Shown here: positions 1 through 8,922 of the stretch, piece after piece
Layout: each line of letters starts with the position of its first letter
Numbering within the stretch: position 1 is the stretch's first letter
Program-made: the position numbers and the translations under genes
The notes under the pieces: model-generated
Database searches by the model: none
Told to the model about the DNA's origin: nothing
Seen by the model: the letters and a program-made list of their open reading frames with translations, nothing else
Assembly (NCBI RefSeq): GCF_009882915.1
Contig: NZ_WTUW01000001.1
Coordinates: 248,357-312,356, forward strand
Direction of reading: 5' to 3'
Source of the DNA: Sneathiella litorea
GTDB taxonomy: Bacteria; Pseudomonadota; Alphaproteobacteria; Sneathiellales; Sneathiellaceae
DNA: 64,000 nt

Positions 1-1026
1 TAAAATTCCCACCCAGAATGCCGGAAGTGCGCATAGTCGACGCCAGGGTCCGCCATCCGCACCGCGCATCTCAAGAAAGCGCTTCATCCTTACTTCCGGG
101 AAAAGCGTCGTCAAATGGTTATCCCAGTCGACAAGGTTTGGCTTTTCACCTGGCAACCCAGGTAAATTTCCCGCTAAAAAATCGCGAAAGGACTGCCCGC
201 TCACGTCGATATAGGTACCGTCTCGATAAACAAAATACATCGGCACATCGAGGGCATAATCGACATACCGCTCAAACGAGAACCCGTCCTCAAAAACAAA
301 AGGAATCATTCCGGTTCGGTCCGGGTCTGTATCTGTCCAGATAAAGCTGCGATGACTGAGGTGCCCGTTGGGGCGTCCCTCTGTAAAGGGGGAGTTTGCG
401 AAAAGTGCTGTCGCTAAAGGCTGCAAGGCTAGACTGGTACGGAATTTCTTGACCATATCCGCTTCCGACGCATAGTCGAGGTTGACCTGCACCGTGCAGG
501 AACGGAACATCATATCCAGACCATGCTGTCCACGTGTCGGCATGTAGTTTTTCATGATCTGGTAGCGGCCCTTGGGCATGATCGGCGTTTCTTCTCGTGT
601 CCATTTAGGACTAAAACCGAGGCCAAGGAACCCGACCCCCATTTCATCACCAACCTCACGGACCTGCGCCAGATGCGTATGAACCTCACTACAGGTTTCA
701 TGTAGATTCTCAACCGCCGCGCCGGAAAGCTCAAGTTGCCCGCCAGGTTCAAGGCTGATGGAACATCCTTCCTTGGAGAGTGCGATTACATTGTCGCCTT
801 CGAAGTCCGGTTTCCAATCAAAGCGCTGTAAACCTTCCAGCATTGCCTGAATGCCCTTCGGGCCTTCGTAGGTTAGAGGTTCATGAGTATCGAGCGTAAA
901 ACCAAATTTTTCATGCTCTGTGCCAATGCGCCACTTATCGCGTGGCTTGCATCCACTCGCAGCGAAGTCAACCAACTGTGATTTGTCAGTAATTTCGATG
1001 GCTTCGCCCTTGGAAGGTCCGGACAT
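1..1026 (-). CDS. gshA: glutamate-cysteine ligase, plant type (3' end cut by window edge)
   Basis: Catalyses ATP-dependent joining of glutamate and cysteine, the first step of glutathione synthesis in the cytosol. Read leftward from ATG at 1026, the frame stays open for 342 codons to the window edge. The family is about 450 residues, so roughly the last quarter is missing. Visible GCS2-family landmarks are GTEHEKFGF near residue 38, [12 protein letters not shown] near residue 152, [12 protein letters not shown], and [17 protein letters not shown] ribosome site lies seven bases before the ATG. It follows rsmE on the same strand after a 143-base gap holding a GGCCGG/CCGGCC hairpin (1047-1074). 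The family call is firm. Confidence 0.93.
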   Translation of the reverse strand, partial: MSGPSKGEAIEITDKSQLVDFAASGCKPRDKWRIGTEHEKFGFTLDTHEPLTYEGPKGIQAMLEGLQRFDWKPDFEGDNVIALSKEGCSISLEPGGQLELSGAAVENLHETCSEVHTHLAQVREVGDEMGVGFLGLGFSPKWTREETPIMPKGRYQIMKNYMPTRGQHGLDMMFRSCTVQVNLDYASEADMVKKFRTSLALQPLATALFANSPFTEGRPNGHLSHRSFIWTDTDPDRTGMIPFVFEDGFSFERYVDYALDVPMYFVYRDGTYIDVSGQSFRDFLAGNLPGLPGEKPNLVDWDNHLTTLFPEVRMKRFLEMRGADGGPWRRLCALPAFWVGIL

Positions 1027-1169
1027 TTTTTCCCTCATTATTAAATGGCCGGGCAGAGCGCCCCAAGTCCGGCCTTTAAACCTGACTTAAAGAATTGCAG
1101 TGACGGCTTCAAGCCAAAAATGCCATTTATGTCTAACGATGATCAAAAATTGATCTAAGCCTGTTTGGC

Positions 1170-1910
1170 TCAGGTCCAATCTCCGTGGAAGGCCTGCAGC
1201 AGCGAAAGACTTGTAATAATCGCAGTTTCCGCGCGCAAAATTCGTGGCCCCAAAGAAATAGCGTGCGTGTTCGGGCGTGCGGAAATCATTTCAATCTCTT
1301 CATCCGTAAATCCGCCCTCCGGCCCTGTTACAATTGCCCATTTTCCTACAGCCGGCAAATCTGGCAGCACCTCTTTCGCGCTTCGAGAGGTCAGTCTCTC
1401 ATTACAAAAAATCAAACAACGTTCCGGATCCATTGCCGCCAGTGCTTGCTCCAGCTTTATAAGGCCATGTACAATTGGAAGGTTAAGCCGTTCACATTGT
1501 TCAGCGGCTTCCAACACCTGCAACGCCATTTTATCCTCTCGTAATCGCTCAGCATTCGTGCGTTGTGTCTGAACGGGTTGAAGGCTGGCAACGCCGAGCT
1601 CGGTCGCCTTTTGTACGATTAACCCGTTCTGGATTCTCTTTACCGGCGCGAACAACAGCTCGATATCCGGTTCCTCCTTTTGCGGCCGGAGTTGCGCGGT
1701 TATATGCACAAGACAATGATTTTTATGCACTTCCTGTAAACGTCCCAACCATTCCCCGTCACGTCCGTTGAACAGCGCGACTATATCCCCCTCCGCGCTT
1801 CGCATTACCGTCGCCACGTAATGGGACTGGTTCTTGTCCAGAACTACGCCCAGATCCTTATCAAGGTCACTTGGAACATAAAGACGAAGGGAATATGGTT
1901 TCGGAAACAT
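1170..1910 (-). CDS. rsmE: 16S rRNA (uracil-1498-N3)-methyltransferase RsmE
   Basis: A SPOUT-class enzyme that methylates U1498 of 16S rRNA using SAM. The 246-residue protein has the usual family length. The N-terminal PUA-like part (about 1-75) contains HYVATVMRS. The C-terminal SPOUT fold carries QKATELGV, the SAM-loop motif VTGPEGGF and the closing signature LGPRILRAETA. It is divergent from ubiA and lies upstream of gshA on the same strand; rsmE-gshA linkage is common in alphaproteobacteria. Nothing unusual is seen. Confidence 0.95.
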   Translation of the reverse strand: MFPKPYSLRLYVPSDLDKDLGVVLDKNQSHYVATVMRSAEGDIVALFNGRDGEWLGRLQEVHKNHCLVHITAQLRPQKEEPDIELLFAPVKRIQNGLIVQKATELGVASLQPVQTQRTNAERLREDKMALQVLEAAEQCERLNLPIVHGLIKLEQALAAMDPERCLIFCNERLTSRSAKEVLPDLPAVGKWAIVTGPEGGFTDEEIEMISARPNTHAISLGPRILRAETAIITSLSLLQAFHGDWT

Positions 1911-2011
1911 GTGGTGATAAACTCTTTAATAAAGATGGAAGATAAATTATTGCGATTCATATCAATTAATGCCATCTCCGTCACCTTTAGTTAGATCAGG
2001 ACTGTTTTGAT

Positions 2012-2941
2012 ATGCGACGCCCCGACAACATTATTGACGATGCCAGCAAGCAAAACTGGGTGGACCTCTACGCGCCGGAGGGACTGCAGCCCTATATGAA
2101 GCTCTCTCGACTTGATCGGCCGATCGGCACCTGGCTTCTGCTGCTGCCCTGTCTCTGGTCAATCGCACTTGCGGCCCCTGTTGGAGCATTTCCCAATATC
2201 TGGTTCTTTATTTTATTCAGTCTCGGGGCGTTGGTTATGCGCGGGGCGGGCTGCACCCTGAACGACATTGCCGACCGAAATTTCGATGGCAAAGTTGAAC
2301 GGACAAAAAAACGTCCGCTCCCAAGCGGACAGATCACCCTATTTCAGGCCGTTTTCTGGTTGGTCCTGCAATGCCTGATTGGCCTGCTGATTCTTTTACA
2401 ATTTAACCTGTTTGCCATCCTGCTGGGTGCGATGAGCCTTTTCCTTGTTGCGATCTATCCCTTTGCCAAACGGTTTACCTATTGGCCACAGTTTTTCCTG
2501 GGGTTAGCGTTTAACTACGGCGCACTACTCGGCTGGGCCGCGGTCAAAGGCGATCTGAGCCCCGCACCGATTGTTTTGTATCTTGGCGGAATTGCCTGGA
2601 CACTGGGCTACGATACTATTTACGCCCATCAGGATAAGGAAGATGATGTACTGATCGGCGTGAAATCAACAGCACTGAAATTCGGGGCCACCACGATCTA
2701 CTGGTTGATTGCCTTTTATTTAGCAATCTTCGCAGCCCTTCTGTTAAGCGGCTATCTTGCCGGTCTCACCCCTCCTTTTTATGTCCTTATGGCAGGTGCC
2801 GGTGCCCATCTTGCCTGGCAGGCTCGAACTCTCGATATTCATAACTCCGATCTCTGCCTGATCATTTTCAAGTCGAATAAGAACTTTGGACTGATCGTGC
2901 TAGCCGCGATTATCGCGGGGAAATTCTCGCTGCCCTGGTGA
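2012..2941 (+). CDS. ubiA: 4-hydroxybenzoate octaprenyltransferase
   Basis: A membrane prenyltransferase that attaches the polyprenyl tail to 4-hydroxybenzoate in ubiquinone synthesis. The 309 residues are strongly hydrophobic with about eight or nine membrane spans. Both Asp-rich motifs are present: NDIADRNFDGKVERTKKRPL in the first third and YAHQDKEDD in the second half; these bind Mg-diphosphate. ATG at 2012 is preceded by a weak AGGA eleven bases upstream. ubiD follows after 78 bases on the same strand, so two successive ubiquinone steps are adjacent. Confidence 0.96.
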   Translation: MRRPDNIIDDASKQNWVDLYAPEGLQPYMKLSRLDRPIGTWLLLLPCLWSIALAAPVGAFPNIWFFILFSLGALVMRGAGCTLNDIADRNFDGKVERTKKRPLPSGQITLFQAVFWLVLQCLIGLLILLQFNLFAILLGAMSLFLVAIYPFAKRFTYWPQFFLGLAFNYGALLGWAAVKGDLSPAPIVLYLGGIAWTLGYDTIYAHQDKEDDVLIGVKSTALKFGATTIYWLIAFYLAIFAALLLSGYLAGLTPPFYVLMAGAGAHLAWQARTLDIHNSDLCLIIFKSNKNFGLIVLAAIIAGKFSLPW

Positions 2942-3019
2942 AGGAATGCTTTTACTTTACGGCGGCAGGTTATCTCGGGCATAGTCTCGTCGGCTAAAAG
3001 TAACAATGGATAGATTAAG

Positions 3020-4528
3020 ATGGCGTACGGGTCACTCCGTGAGTTTATAGCGCAGCTGGAATCAAGTAATCAGCTCGTCAGAATCCAGGAACCGGTATCG
3101 ACCGATCTTGAGATGACGGAGATTCAGACTCGCCTTCTGGCGGAAGGTGGCCCCGCGGTTATCTTTGAAAATCCCGTCAACGAAAAGGGTGAGAAATGCT
3201 CAATGCCCGTTCTCGTCAATCTGTTTGGCACTGTTGATCGCGTGGCCATGGGAATGGGGCGCAAACGGGAGGAACTCCGGGAAGTTGGCGAAACACTCGC
3301 CTTTTTGCGACAGCCGGAGCCACCGGAAGGATTGCGCGAGGCAATCGGTATGTTGCCAGTTCTCAAGACCGTGATGACCATGCGTCCGAAGAGTGTCAAG
3401 TCAGCGCCCTGTCAGGAAGTTATCCTGACCGGCGAAGATATTGATCTGGATAGACTGCCAATCCAGACCTGCTGGCCTGGAGAGCCTGCGCCTCTCATTA
3501 CCTGGCCACTCGTCGTGACCAAGGGTCCCGGCGGGGATAAAACCGATGACTTCAATCTTGGTATCTACCGGATGCAGAAACTCGGGAAGAATAAAACGCT
3601 TATGCGCTGGCTCAAGCATCGCGGAGGTGCCCAGCATCACACCCGCTGGGGTAAGGAAAAAACTGAGCCTCTTCCGGTCGCCGTCGTTATCGGCGCAGAC
3701 CCAGGTACCATTCTCGCGGCCGTTACACCAATCCCCGACAATCTCTCGGAGTACCAGTTTGCGGGCCTCTTGCGTGGTGAAAAGCTGGAATTGGTGGACT
3801 GCAAAACAATCCCGCTCAAAGTTCCGGCAAATGCAGAGATTGTTCTGGAAGGGCATGTCTCGCTTGATGACTATGGTGATGAAGGCCCTTATGGCGATCA
3901 CACCGGATATTACAATTCCGTTGAGAGCTTTCCTGTTTTTACCATCTCCGCCATAACCATGCGCAAAAGGCCAATCTACCTATCGACCTTCACCGGACGG
4001 CCACCGGATGAGCCCAGCGTACTCGGCGAAGCCCTGAACGAGCTTTTCATCCCCCTCATCCAGCAGCAGTTTCCCGAAATTATCGATTTCTGGTTACCAC
4101 CGGAAGGCTGCAGCTACCGAATTGCCGTAATTTCCATGAAGAAGGCCTATCCAGGTCATGCAAAGCGGGTAATGATGGGTGCCTGGTCTTATCTCAGGCA
4201 GTTTATGTATACGAAATTCCTTATCATCGTAGATGACGATATCGATGCCCGCGACTGGAAAGACGTGATGTGGGCGGTCTCTACGCGAATGGATCCGGTA
4301 CGGGATATTACGACTATTGAGAACACACCGATTGACTATCTCGATTTCGCCTCTCCTGAACCGAGCCTCGGCGGGAAAATAGGCCTCGACGCCACAAACA
4401 AAATGTCGCCCGAGACCAAACGCGAGTGGGGCACACAGATCCGCATGGACGATGCAGTCATCAAAAAAGTAGATCAACTATGGGAAAAGCTCGGGCTTCC
4501 TGGCAGCGGGAAACCGATTTGGAAATAA
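3020..4528 (+). CDS. ubiD: 4-hydroxy-3-polyprenylbenzoate decarboxylase UbiD
   Basis: A prenylated-FMN-dependent decarboxylase that removes the carboxyl group from the prenylated benzoate in ubiquinone synthesis. The 502 residues match the family length. Recognisable elements are the N-terminal [10 protein letters not shown], the cofactor-site region FNLGIYRMQ with RGGAQHH, the segment [12 protein letters not shown] around residue 290, and the C-terminal IDATNK-like [10 protein letters not shown]. It depends on a UbiX flavin prenyltransferase, which is not in this window. It probably shares a transcript with ubiA. Confidence 0.95.
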   Translation: MAYGSLREFIAQLESSNQLVRIQEPVSTDLEMTEIQTRLLAEGGPAVIFENPVNEKGEKCSMPVLVNLFGTVDRVAMGMGRKREELREVGETLAFLRQPEPPEGLREAIGMLPVLKTVMTMRPKSVKSAPCQEVILTGEDIDLDRLPIQTCWPGEPAPLITWPLVVTKGPGGDKTDDFNLGIYRMQKLGKNKTLMRWLKHRGGAQHHTRWGKEKTEPLPVAVVIGADPGTILAAVTPIPDNLSEYQFAGLLRGEKLELVDCKTIPLKVPANAEIVLEGHVSLDDYGDEGPYGDHTGYYNSVESFPVFTISAITMRKRPIYLSTFTGRPPDEPSVLGEALNELFIPLIQQQFPEIIDFWLPPEGCSYRIAVISMKKAYPGHAKRVMMGAWSYLRQFMYTKFLIIVDDDIDARDWKDVMWAVSTRMDPVRDITTIENTPIDYLDFASPEPSLGGKIGLDATNKMSPETKREWGTQIRMDDAVIKKVDQLWEKLGLPGSGKPIWK

Positions 4529-4599
4529 CAGGATCACAAATACTCCTATCAATTTGAATAAAAACAACACGCGTGCCCTGCCGCCGCGAGAGAGTAAGC

Positions 4600-5370
4600 A
4601 TGACGTTTATCCTTGATCCCATTTTTTATTTCATTGCCGTGCCGGTAGTCTTGCTGATCGGGATATCGAAAGGTGGATTTGCAGGTTCTCTTGGCCTGTT
4701 GTGTGTTCCCTTGCTCTCGCTGGTGATTTCGCCAATACAGGCAGCCGCGATCGTACTTCCAATCCTGTGTGTGATGGACATCTTCGGCCTGATAGCCTAT
4801 CGACGCATCGCCGACTGGCGTAATCTTGGCTATCTATTGCCGGGGGCAATTGCAGGGATTCTCTTAGGTTATCTGCTCTTTAGCTATTTAAGCTCGGATT
4901 TTATCAAGATACTGCTGGGTGTGATCTGCGTTGTTTTCACGCTCAATCATTACATCCGGAGAGTCCCAGCCGACCATGTGGCCAAAGCCAGTATTTCCGG
5001 CGGTTCTTTCTGGGGATCGATAGCGGGCTTTACGAGCTTTGTCGCTCATGCGGGCGGCCCCCCCTTGCAGTTTTATATGCTACCTCAAAAACTTGATAAA
5101 ACGCTGTATGTCGGCACATCAGTCTGGTTTTTCTTCGCAATTAACTACGTAAAACTTATTCCATATGGCCTCCTCGGCCAGTTTTCCTTACAGAATATTG
5201 GAACATCCTTAATCTTGTTACCGCTGGCACCGCTTGGCATTTGGCTGGGCGTGAAGGCGCACAATATGATTTCGGAAGTTCTCTTTTACCGCATCGCGTA
5301 TATTCTGGTGTTATTAACTGGCGGGAAACTTCTCTGGGACGGCCTCACCGGCATGAATTTGCTTTTCTAA
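4600..5370 (+). CDS. TauE/SafE (DUF81) family membrane transporter
   Basis: A predicted anion exporter of the TauE/SafE family, whose characterised members move sulfite, sulfoacetate or related organosulfur anions. From the ATG at 4600 the protein is 256 residues with about eight hydrophobic spans and the family-typical Gly-rich start (ISKGGFAGSLG) and repeated half (FTSFVAHAGGPP). An in-frame GTG at 4573 would add nine residues, but the ATG has a purine-rich GAGAGAG stretch before it. The substrate cannot be read from the sequence. A link to sulfur compounds is tempting given dddP 10 kb away, but unproven. Confidence 0.85.
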   Translation: MTFILDPIFYFIAVPVVLLIGISKGGFAGSLGLLCVPLLSLVISPIQAAAIVLPILCVMDIFGLIAYRRIADWRNLGYLLPGAIAGILLGYLLFSYLSSDFIKILLGVICVVFTLNHYIRRVPADHVAKASISGGSFWGSIAGFTSFVAHAGGPPLQFYMLPQKLDKTLYVGTSVWFFFAINYVKLIPYGLLGQFSLQNIGTSLILLPLAPLGIWLGVKAHNMISEVLFYRIAYILVLLTGGKLLWDGLTGMNLLF

Positions 5371-5432
5371 TTCCCTTTTCGGCCTGCGCCTCCTATGTAT
5401 GAGGATGTTGTTACTATTCAGTCAAGGTGTCC

Positions 5433-6788
5433 ATGTCCAAACAAACAGCAGATGAGCAAAATTCACTTAATATTCTAGATGATCTGATTGCGATGGCCCT
5501 TCGCAAGGGGGCAGAGGCGGCAGATGCTGTTCGCATACAGGGTACCTCCGTTAATGTCTCCGTCCGCCAGGGTGAAACCGAAGAGGTCGAGCGGTCAGAA
5601 GCGCATGATTTGGGTCTCCGGGTTCTCATCGGTAAGCAACAGGCCTTCGTCTCCTCCAACGACACCAAGCCGGAGGTGCTGGAAGCGCTGGTGGATCGGG
5701 CACTCGCTATGGCCCACAGCATGCCGGAAGATGAGTATTGCGGCCTTGCCGATAGCGATTTGCTGGCACAAAAAGTCCTCGACCTCGATCTCTATGATGA
5801 TTCTACTTTGACGCCAGATGAACTTGTTGGCATTGCGAAGGAAGCCGAAGAGGCAGCACTTGCCGTCTCGGGAGTGACAAATTCAGAAGGTGGCGGTGCT
5901 TCTACGGGGCAGGCATCAATTGCGCTCGCTACTTCCTCCGGATTTAGAGGTGCTTATAGTTCAAGTAGCTTCTCTGTCAGTGCCTCTGTCATCGCGGGTG
6001 AAGGTCAGGGCATGGAACGTGATTACGACTATGACAGTCGTCATTTCTATGCTGATATGAAATCCCCGACGGAAATTGGTAGAAATGCCGGAGAGCGGGC
6101 TGTAAAGCTCCTCAATCCCCGTAAAATGCCGAGTGGGCCTTTCCCGGTGGTATTCAGCAACAGAGTTTCAGGAAGTCTTCTGGGCCATTTTGCTGGTGCA
6201 ATCTCCGGCGCATCTGTCGCTCGCGGAACCAGTTTTCTAAAAGATCAACTCGGCGAACAGATATTTTCTAGCGATATCAGTATTGTCGATGATCCTCACA
6301 GGCGCAGAGGTGCTGCCTCAAAACCATTTGATGGCGAAGGGATCGCAAATAACCGGCTGGACTTAATCCAGGACGGCATATTGCAGTGCTGGATTCTCAA
6401 TAGCGCGTCGGCCAGGCAGTTGAATCTCGAAACTAACGGCAGGGCAACACGCGGCACAGCCTCCCCGCCGGGCTCCGGAACGACCAACCTTTATATGGAG
6501 GCGGGCAAAAGCTCCCTTTCCGAGTTAATCAGTGATATTAAATCAGGCCTTTATATCACCAGTCTTATCGGCTTTGGTGTCAACGGCCTCACAGGCGATT
6601 ACAGCCGAGGGGCATCAGGATTCTGGATTGAGGACGGCGAAATCGTCTTTCCAGTTTCCGAGTTGACCATCGCCGGCAATCTCAGGGATATGTTCCTCAA
6701 CTTGACACCCGCAGATGATCTTGAGTTTCGTCAGGGGACCAACGCGCCAAGCATACGTATTGAAGGGATGATGGTCGCCGGGACATGA
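5433..6788 (+). CDS. pmbA: TldD/PmbA family metalloprotease-related protein PmbA
   Basis: The PmbA (TldE) partner of the TldD/TldE protease, which trims peptides such as microcin B17 and CcdA in E. coli. The 451 residues have typical length and order: N-terminal domain with VSVRQGETEEVE, central DYDYDSRHFYADM, and C-terminal SLIGFGVNGLTGDYSRGASGFWIEDGE, of which GDYSRGASGFW is highly diagnostic. PmbA members lack the HExxxH zinc site of TldD, as here. I chose ATG 5433 (AAGG before it) over GTG 5427. It overlaps the next gene by four bases. Confidence 0.92.
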   Translation: MSKQTADEQNSLNILDDLIAMALRKGAEAADAVRIQGTSVNVSVRQGETEEVERSEAHDLGLRVLIGKQQAFVSSNDTKPEVLEALVDRALAMAHSMPEDEYCGLADSDLLAQKVLDLDLYDDSTLTPDELVGIAKEAEEAALAVSGVTNSEGGGASTGQASIALATSSGFRGAYSSSSFSVSASVIAGEGQGMERDYDYDSRHFYADMKSPTEIGRNAGERAVKLLNPRKMPSGPFPVVFSNRVSGSLLGHFAGAISGASVARGTSFLKDQLGEQIFSSDISIVDDPHRRRGAASKPFDGEGIANNRLDLIQDGILQCWILNSASARQLNLETNGRATRGTASPPGSGTTNLYMEAGKSSLSELISDIKSGLYITSLIGFGVNGLTGDYSRGASGFWIEDGEIVFPVSELTIAGNLRDMFLNLTPADDLEFRQGTNAPSIRIEGMMVAGT

Positions 6789-7588
6789 TGACTGAATTTG
6801 ATAATGATTTTGCTCTGCTGTCTCACACTATGCAGGAGGCGGGAGATATCGCCCGCCGGTATTTCAAGAATACGCTGAAGAGCTGGGAGAAAAAGCCCGG
6901 CGATCCGGTAAGTGAGGCAGACCTTGCCCTTGATACCCATTTCAAGGAAAAGCTTTTAGCGGAGCGCCCTGATTACGGCTGGCTTTCCGAAGAAACGGCT
7001 GATGATCTTGCGCGTCTTGAAAAATCCAGAGTGTGGATTGTTGACCCGATTGATGGCACACGGTCTTTCATTGCCGGAAAGCCCGAGTTTACAATATGCG
7101 CCGCACTGGTTGAGGATGGAAAGCCGGTCCTTGGTATTGTTTATAATCCCATATTGGAGGAATACTACGAAGCAGTTCGGGGCCGAGGTGCAAAATTAAA
7201 CGGTGAGATCATAAACTGCAGTAAGAAATCCGATCTGTTGAACGCGAAGCTGATTGCCAGCCGCAAGTCCTTCGAATGGCATGGGTGGCTTGAGGCTGTA
7301 AACGGGGCAATCTTCAGCCATGTTAACTCCATTGCCTATCGGGTCGTGAAGGTTGCGTCTCAGGATGCTCATGCCTCCATATCATTGACGGAGAAAAGTG
7401 ACTGGGATATTGCCGCCGCGGATATTATCCTTGCTGAAGCGGGCGGCATTACGACCACGACCAAAGGGGATCCCCTTATCTACAACAGAAAATCCGTTAA
7501 TCAGCGAAACGTCATCTCGTCGGGCCTCTGCTTCCATCCGCAGCTGATGAAACTGCTGAAAACTTTCGGGAAAGCCAAATCTTCTTGA
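6785..7588 (+). CDS. inositol monophosphatase / 3'(2'),5'-bisphosphate nucleotidase family
   Basis: A Mg-dependent, Li-sensitive phosphatase-fold enzyme, best described as CysQ/IMPase-like. The 267 residues show GDPVSEADLALD, EE after WLS (residues about 74-75), the core metal motif WIVDPIDGTRSF, and the second signature SDWDIAAADIILAEAGG. The start ATG overlaps the pmbA stop codon (ATGA), indicating translational coupling. CysQ members clear PAP from sulfate assimilation while others dephosphorylate inositol or histidinol phosphate; the sequence alone does not decide between them. Confidence 0.87.
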   Translation: MMTEFDNDFALLSHTMQEAGDIARRYFKNTLKSWEKKPGDPVSEADLALDTHFKEKLLAERPDYGWLSEETADDLARLEKSRVWIVDPIDGTRSFIAGKPEFTICAALVEDGKPVLGIVYNPILEEYYEAVRGRGAKLNGEIINCSKKSDLLNAKLIASRKSFEWHGWLEAVNGAIFSHVNSIAYRVVKVASQDAHASISLTEKSDWDIAAADIILAEAGGITTTTKGDPLIYNRKSVNQRNVISSGLCFHPQLMKLLKTFGKAKSS

Positions 7589-7694
7589 GGCATCCCTGCG
7601 ACATCAAATTTCATAGGGAACGAGATTTGGTTGCAAATTTGGATTTCGCTGACTAATTTACGATTATTATTTTGACCAATCGAGGTGATCCACA

Positions 7695-7862
7695 ATGGCA
7701 TTCTTTTCACGTATTTTTCTGGCAGCAATCCTCGTTTCCGTCTCATTGCTGGCCAGTGGATGCAGCGATACCTGGCAAGGCGTCAAAGAAGATACAAGCA
7801 AGAATTTGGACAAAGCGGGTAACGTCGTTATAAAAGCAGGCGAAAAATTGAAGTCGGAATAG
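7695..7862 (+). CDS. entericidin-like small lipoprotein (55 aa)
   Basis: A 55-residue lipoprotein. A hydrophobic signal segment (residues 6-20) ends in the lipobox LASGC, so Cys23 would be lipidated. The mature peptide of about 33 residues is an amphipathic Lys/Asp-rich helix containing WQGVKEDTSK and AGEKLK, resembling the EcnA/EcnB entericidin family (CNTxxGxGxD pattern). ATG at 7695 has the strong ribosome site GAGGTGATCC just upstream. Entericidins are described as a cell-envelope toxin/antidote pair, but many single homologues have no known role. The gene stands alone and is followed by a possible hairpin terminator. Confidence 0.72.
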   Translation: MAFFSRIFLAAILVSVSLLASGCSDTWQGVKEDTSKNLDKAGNVVIKAGEKLKSE

Positions 7863-7870
7863 TGCTATGA

Positions 7871-7933
7871 CGAACACGGCGGCATTCAGTGTTTGACCGG
7901 GCATTGCCGTTGCCCTGTTGTTCGTATTTTATC
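7871..7933 (+). terminator. nested hairpin after the entericidin-like gene
   Basis: Outer arms CGAACA (7871-7876) and TGTTCG (7919-7924) enclose an inner hairpin GGGCA (7899-7903) / TGCCC (7911-7915), followed by TATTTTAT. The T tract is poor, so termination is only a plausible reading. Confidence 0.35.
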
Positions 7934-8121
7934 AGGGTGGATTGCATCCCAGACAGAATTCATATTCTAAAATAATCGTAAGATAGTGGTCACATAGTAA
8001 CCGGCTTCCCACTTTGGACCCAAAAGCTGAAAGAAACGGGCAAAGCCCTGAAAGACGCCGATTCGCATAAATTTTACTGCAATATCGCATTGCGCAATAA
8101 TTAAGCTGAATCTACGCGCAA

Positions 8122-8142
8122 TTAACCATATAAATTAACCAT
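8122..8142 (+). promoter_or_regulatory. tandem CtrA-type half-sites
   Basis: Two exact copies of TTAACCAT lie at 8122-8129 and 8135-8142, within a repeated 10-mer ATTAACCATA. TTAACCAT is the half-site described for the alphaproteobacterial response regulator CtrA. The centre-to-centre distance is 13 bases. Binding is inferred from the motif only. Confidence 0.45.
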
Positions 8143-8265
8143 AGCCTCCTGCTCAATGGTTGGTTTCTTGATATTTTTATGAAAATTTTTCCGTACGTCC
8201 CAAAAAGGGCAAAGGCTAAGGCGCTAATTCTATTATCTTTTTAACAATTATTGTCGCATTTTTGC
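8135..8265 (+). promoter_or_regulatory. two-block upstream element, copy A
   Basis: Block 1 is TTAACCATAGCCTCCTG (8135-8151) and block 2 runs from 8241 to 8265 around ATTGTCGCATTTTTGC. The same two blocks recur at 63811-63827 (one mismatch in 17) and 63914-63938 (four mismatches in 25). Block starts are 106 bases apart here and 103 there. This is best explained as a duplicated or shared control region. Confidence 0.6.
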
Positions 8266-8289
8266 AGCAAAAACCACGCCCCGCCACAA

Positions 8290-8319
8290 TTGACGGCATA
8301 GGCGATGCTTTAATATAAT
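8290..8319 (+). promoter_or_regulatory. sigma-70-type promoter of the CTERM-protein gene
   Basis: A -35 hexamer TTGACG (8290-8295) and a perfect -10 TATAAT (8314-8319) are separated by 18 bases. Transcription would start near 8326, giving a leader of about 95 bases before the ATG at 8422. Confidence 0.6.
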
Positions 8320-8383
8320 TAACCTGTCGTCAGCTTTTGAGCATTCGAGAGGCGATTTCTTTCATAAAAAAGTACTGATTTCA

Positions 8384-8407
8384 ATCTCCCTGAGAGATAT
8401 CGATCTC
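8384..8407 (+). promoter_or_regulatory. mutually exclusive leader hairpins before the start codon
   Basis: ATCTC (8384-8388), GAGAT (8394-8398) and ATCTC (8403-8407) alternate. The middle element can pair with either neighbour (loops CCTGA or ATCG), fourteen bases before the start codon. Only weak ribosome-site purines (TAGAGA) follow. This may influence translation; the arms are short. Confidence 0.3.
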
Positions 8408-8421
8408 CAATAGAGAAAAAA

Positions 8422-8922
8422 ATGAAATCGTGGATAAGAACCTTTTCCAGTGTAGTGATTGTTCTTTTGAGCACTTCAACAATTGAAGCCGCTCCACTTC
8501 ATGGTGACTATGGAAATGAGCAGCTGCAAAGCCAAACGAAATGGTTTTTCAAATTGGACCAACAGCAGAAAGCAGTGAATTCAGCTGCATTCGCAAGTGA
8601 AAAATTTCGAAACATTCCACAAGGAAAAACTGTGTCTCTCTCTTTCGAGCAGGAAGTTGGCGATCCGCTTGGCTTGTTTTCAACTAACCCGGTCGGTGTC
8701 ACCGATCAGTTCTACAAGAAATGGATCGGCCTCCTGTTTGGAATCCGCGCCTCGGACATCGAAGAAGAAGGCAAGCATGTCCCGATTTCCGCGCAATCAA
8801 CATCCGCGATTCCATTACCGGCTTCCTTTTTACCTTTCATCAGCGGTCTTGCGGGCATCCTGTTGCTCGGATGGCGAAAAAAACGCGCAAAGGCATTCAA
8901 AAAAAACCACTCCACAACTTAG
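8422..8922 (+). CDS. exported protein with VPLPA/PEP-CTERM-type sorting signal
   Basis: A 166-residue secreted protein. Residues 1-23 form a signal peptide, likely cleaved after IEAA. The tail has the tripartite sorting layout: IPLPA (130-134), a hydrophobic span (135-151), then the basic cluster RKKR and more Lys/Arg to the end. This is the PEP-CTERM/VPLPA-CTERM arrangement recognised by exosortases, linked in other bacteria to exopolysaccharide and biofilm surfaces. The central part matches no family I recognise. No exosortase or polysaccharide genes are in the window. Its last four bases overlap the convergent M23 peptidase gene. The promoter at 8290 and the shared upstream element suggest its own regulation. 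Confidence 0.75.
   Translation: MKSWIRTFSSVVIVLLSTSTIEAAPLHGDYGNEQLQSQTKWFFKLDQQQKAVNSAAFASEKFRNIPQGKTVSLSFEQEVGDPLGLFSTNPVGVTDQFYKKWIGLLFGIRASDIEEEGKHVPISAQSTSAIPLPASFLPFISGLAGILLLGWRKKRAKAFKKNHSTT

Larger units (their letters stand above)
7934..8421 (+). other. gene-poor AT-rich upstream region of the CTERM-protein gene
   Basis: No credible coding sequence is seen in this stretch of nearly 490 bases. It holds two TTAACCAT half-sites, a two-block element shared with the right edge of the window, a good sigma-70-type promoter and a 5' leader of nearly 100 bases with competing hairpins. These are listed separately. Its composition is visibly more AT-rich than the flanking genes. An open frame without a start codon (about 7980-8103) was considered and rejected. 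Confidence 0.6.

Noticed and set aside
7980-8103. Open frame ending with a charged helix-like stretch (QKLKETGKALKDADSHK)
   Set aside because: No start codon or ribosome site, preceded by a stop, and it ends in the AT-rich control region; probably chance.
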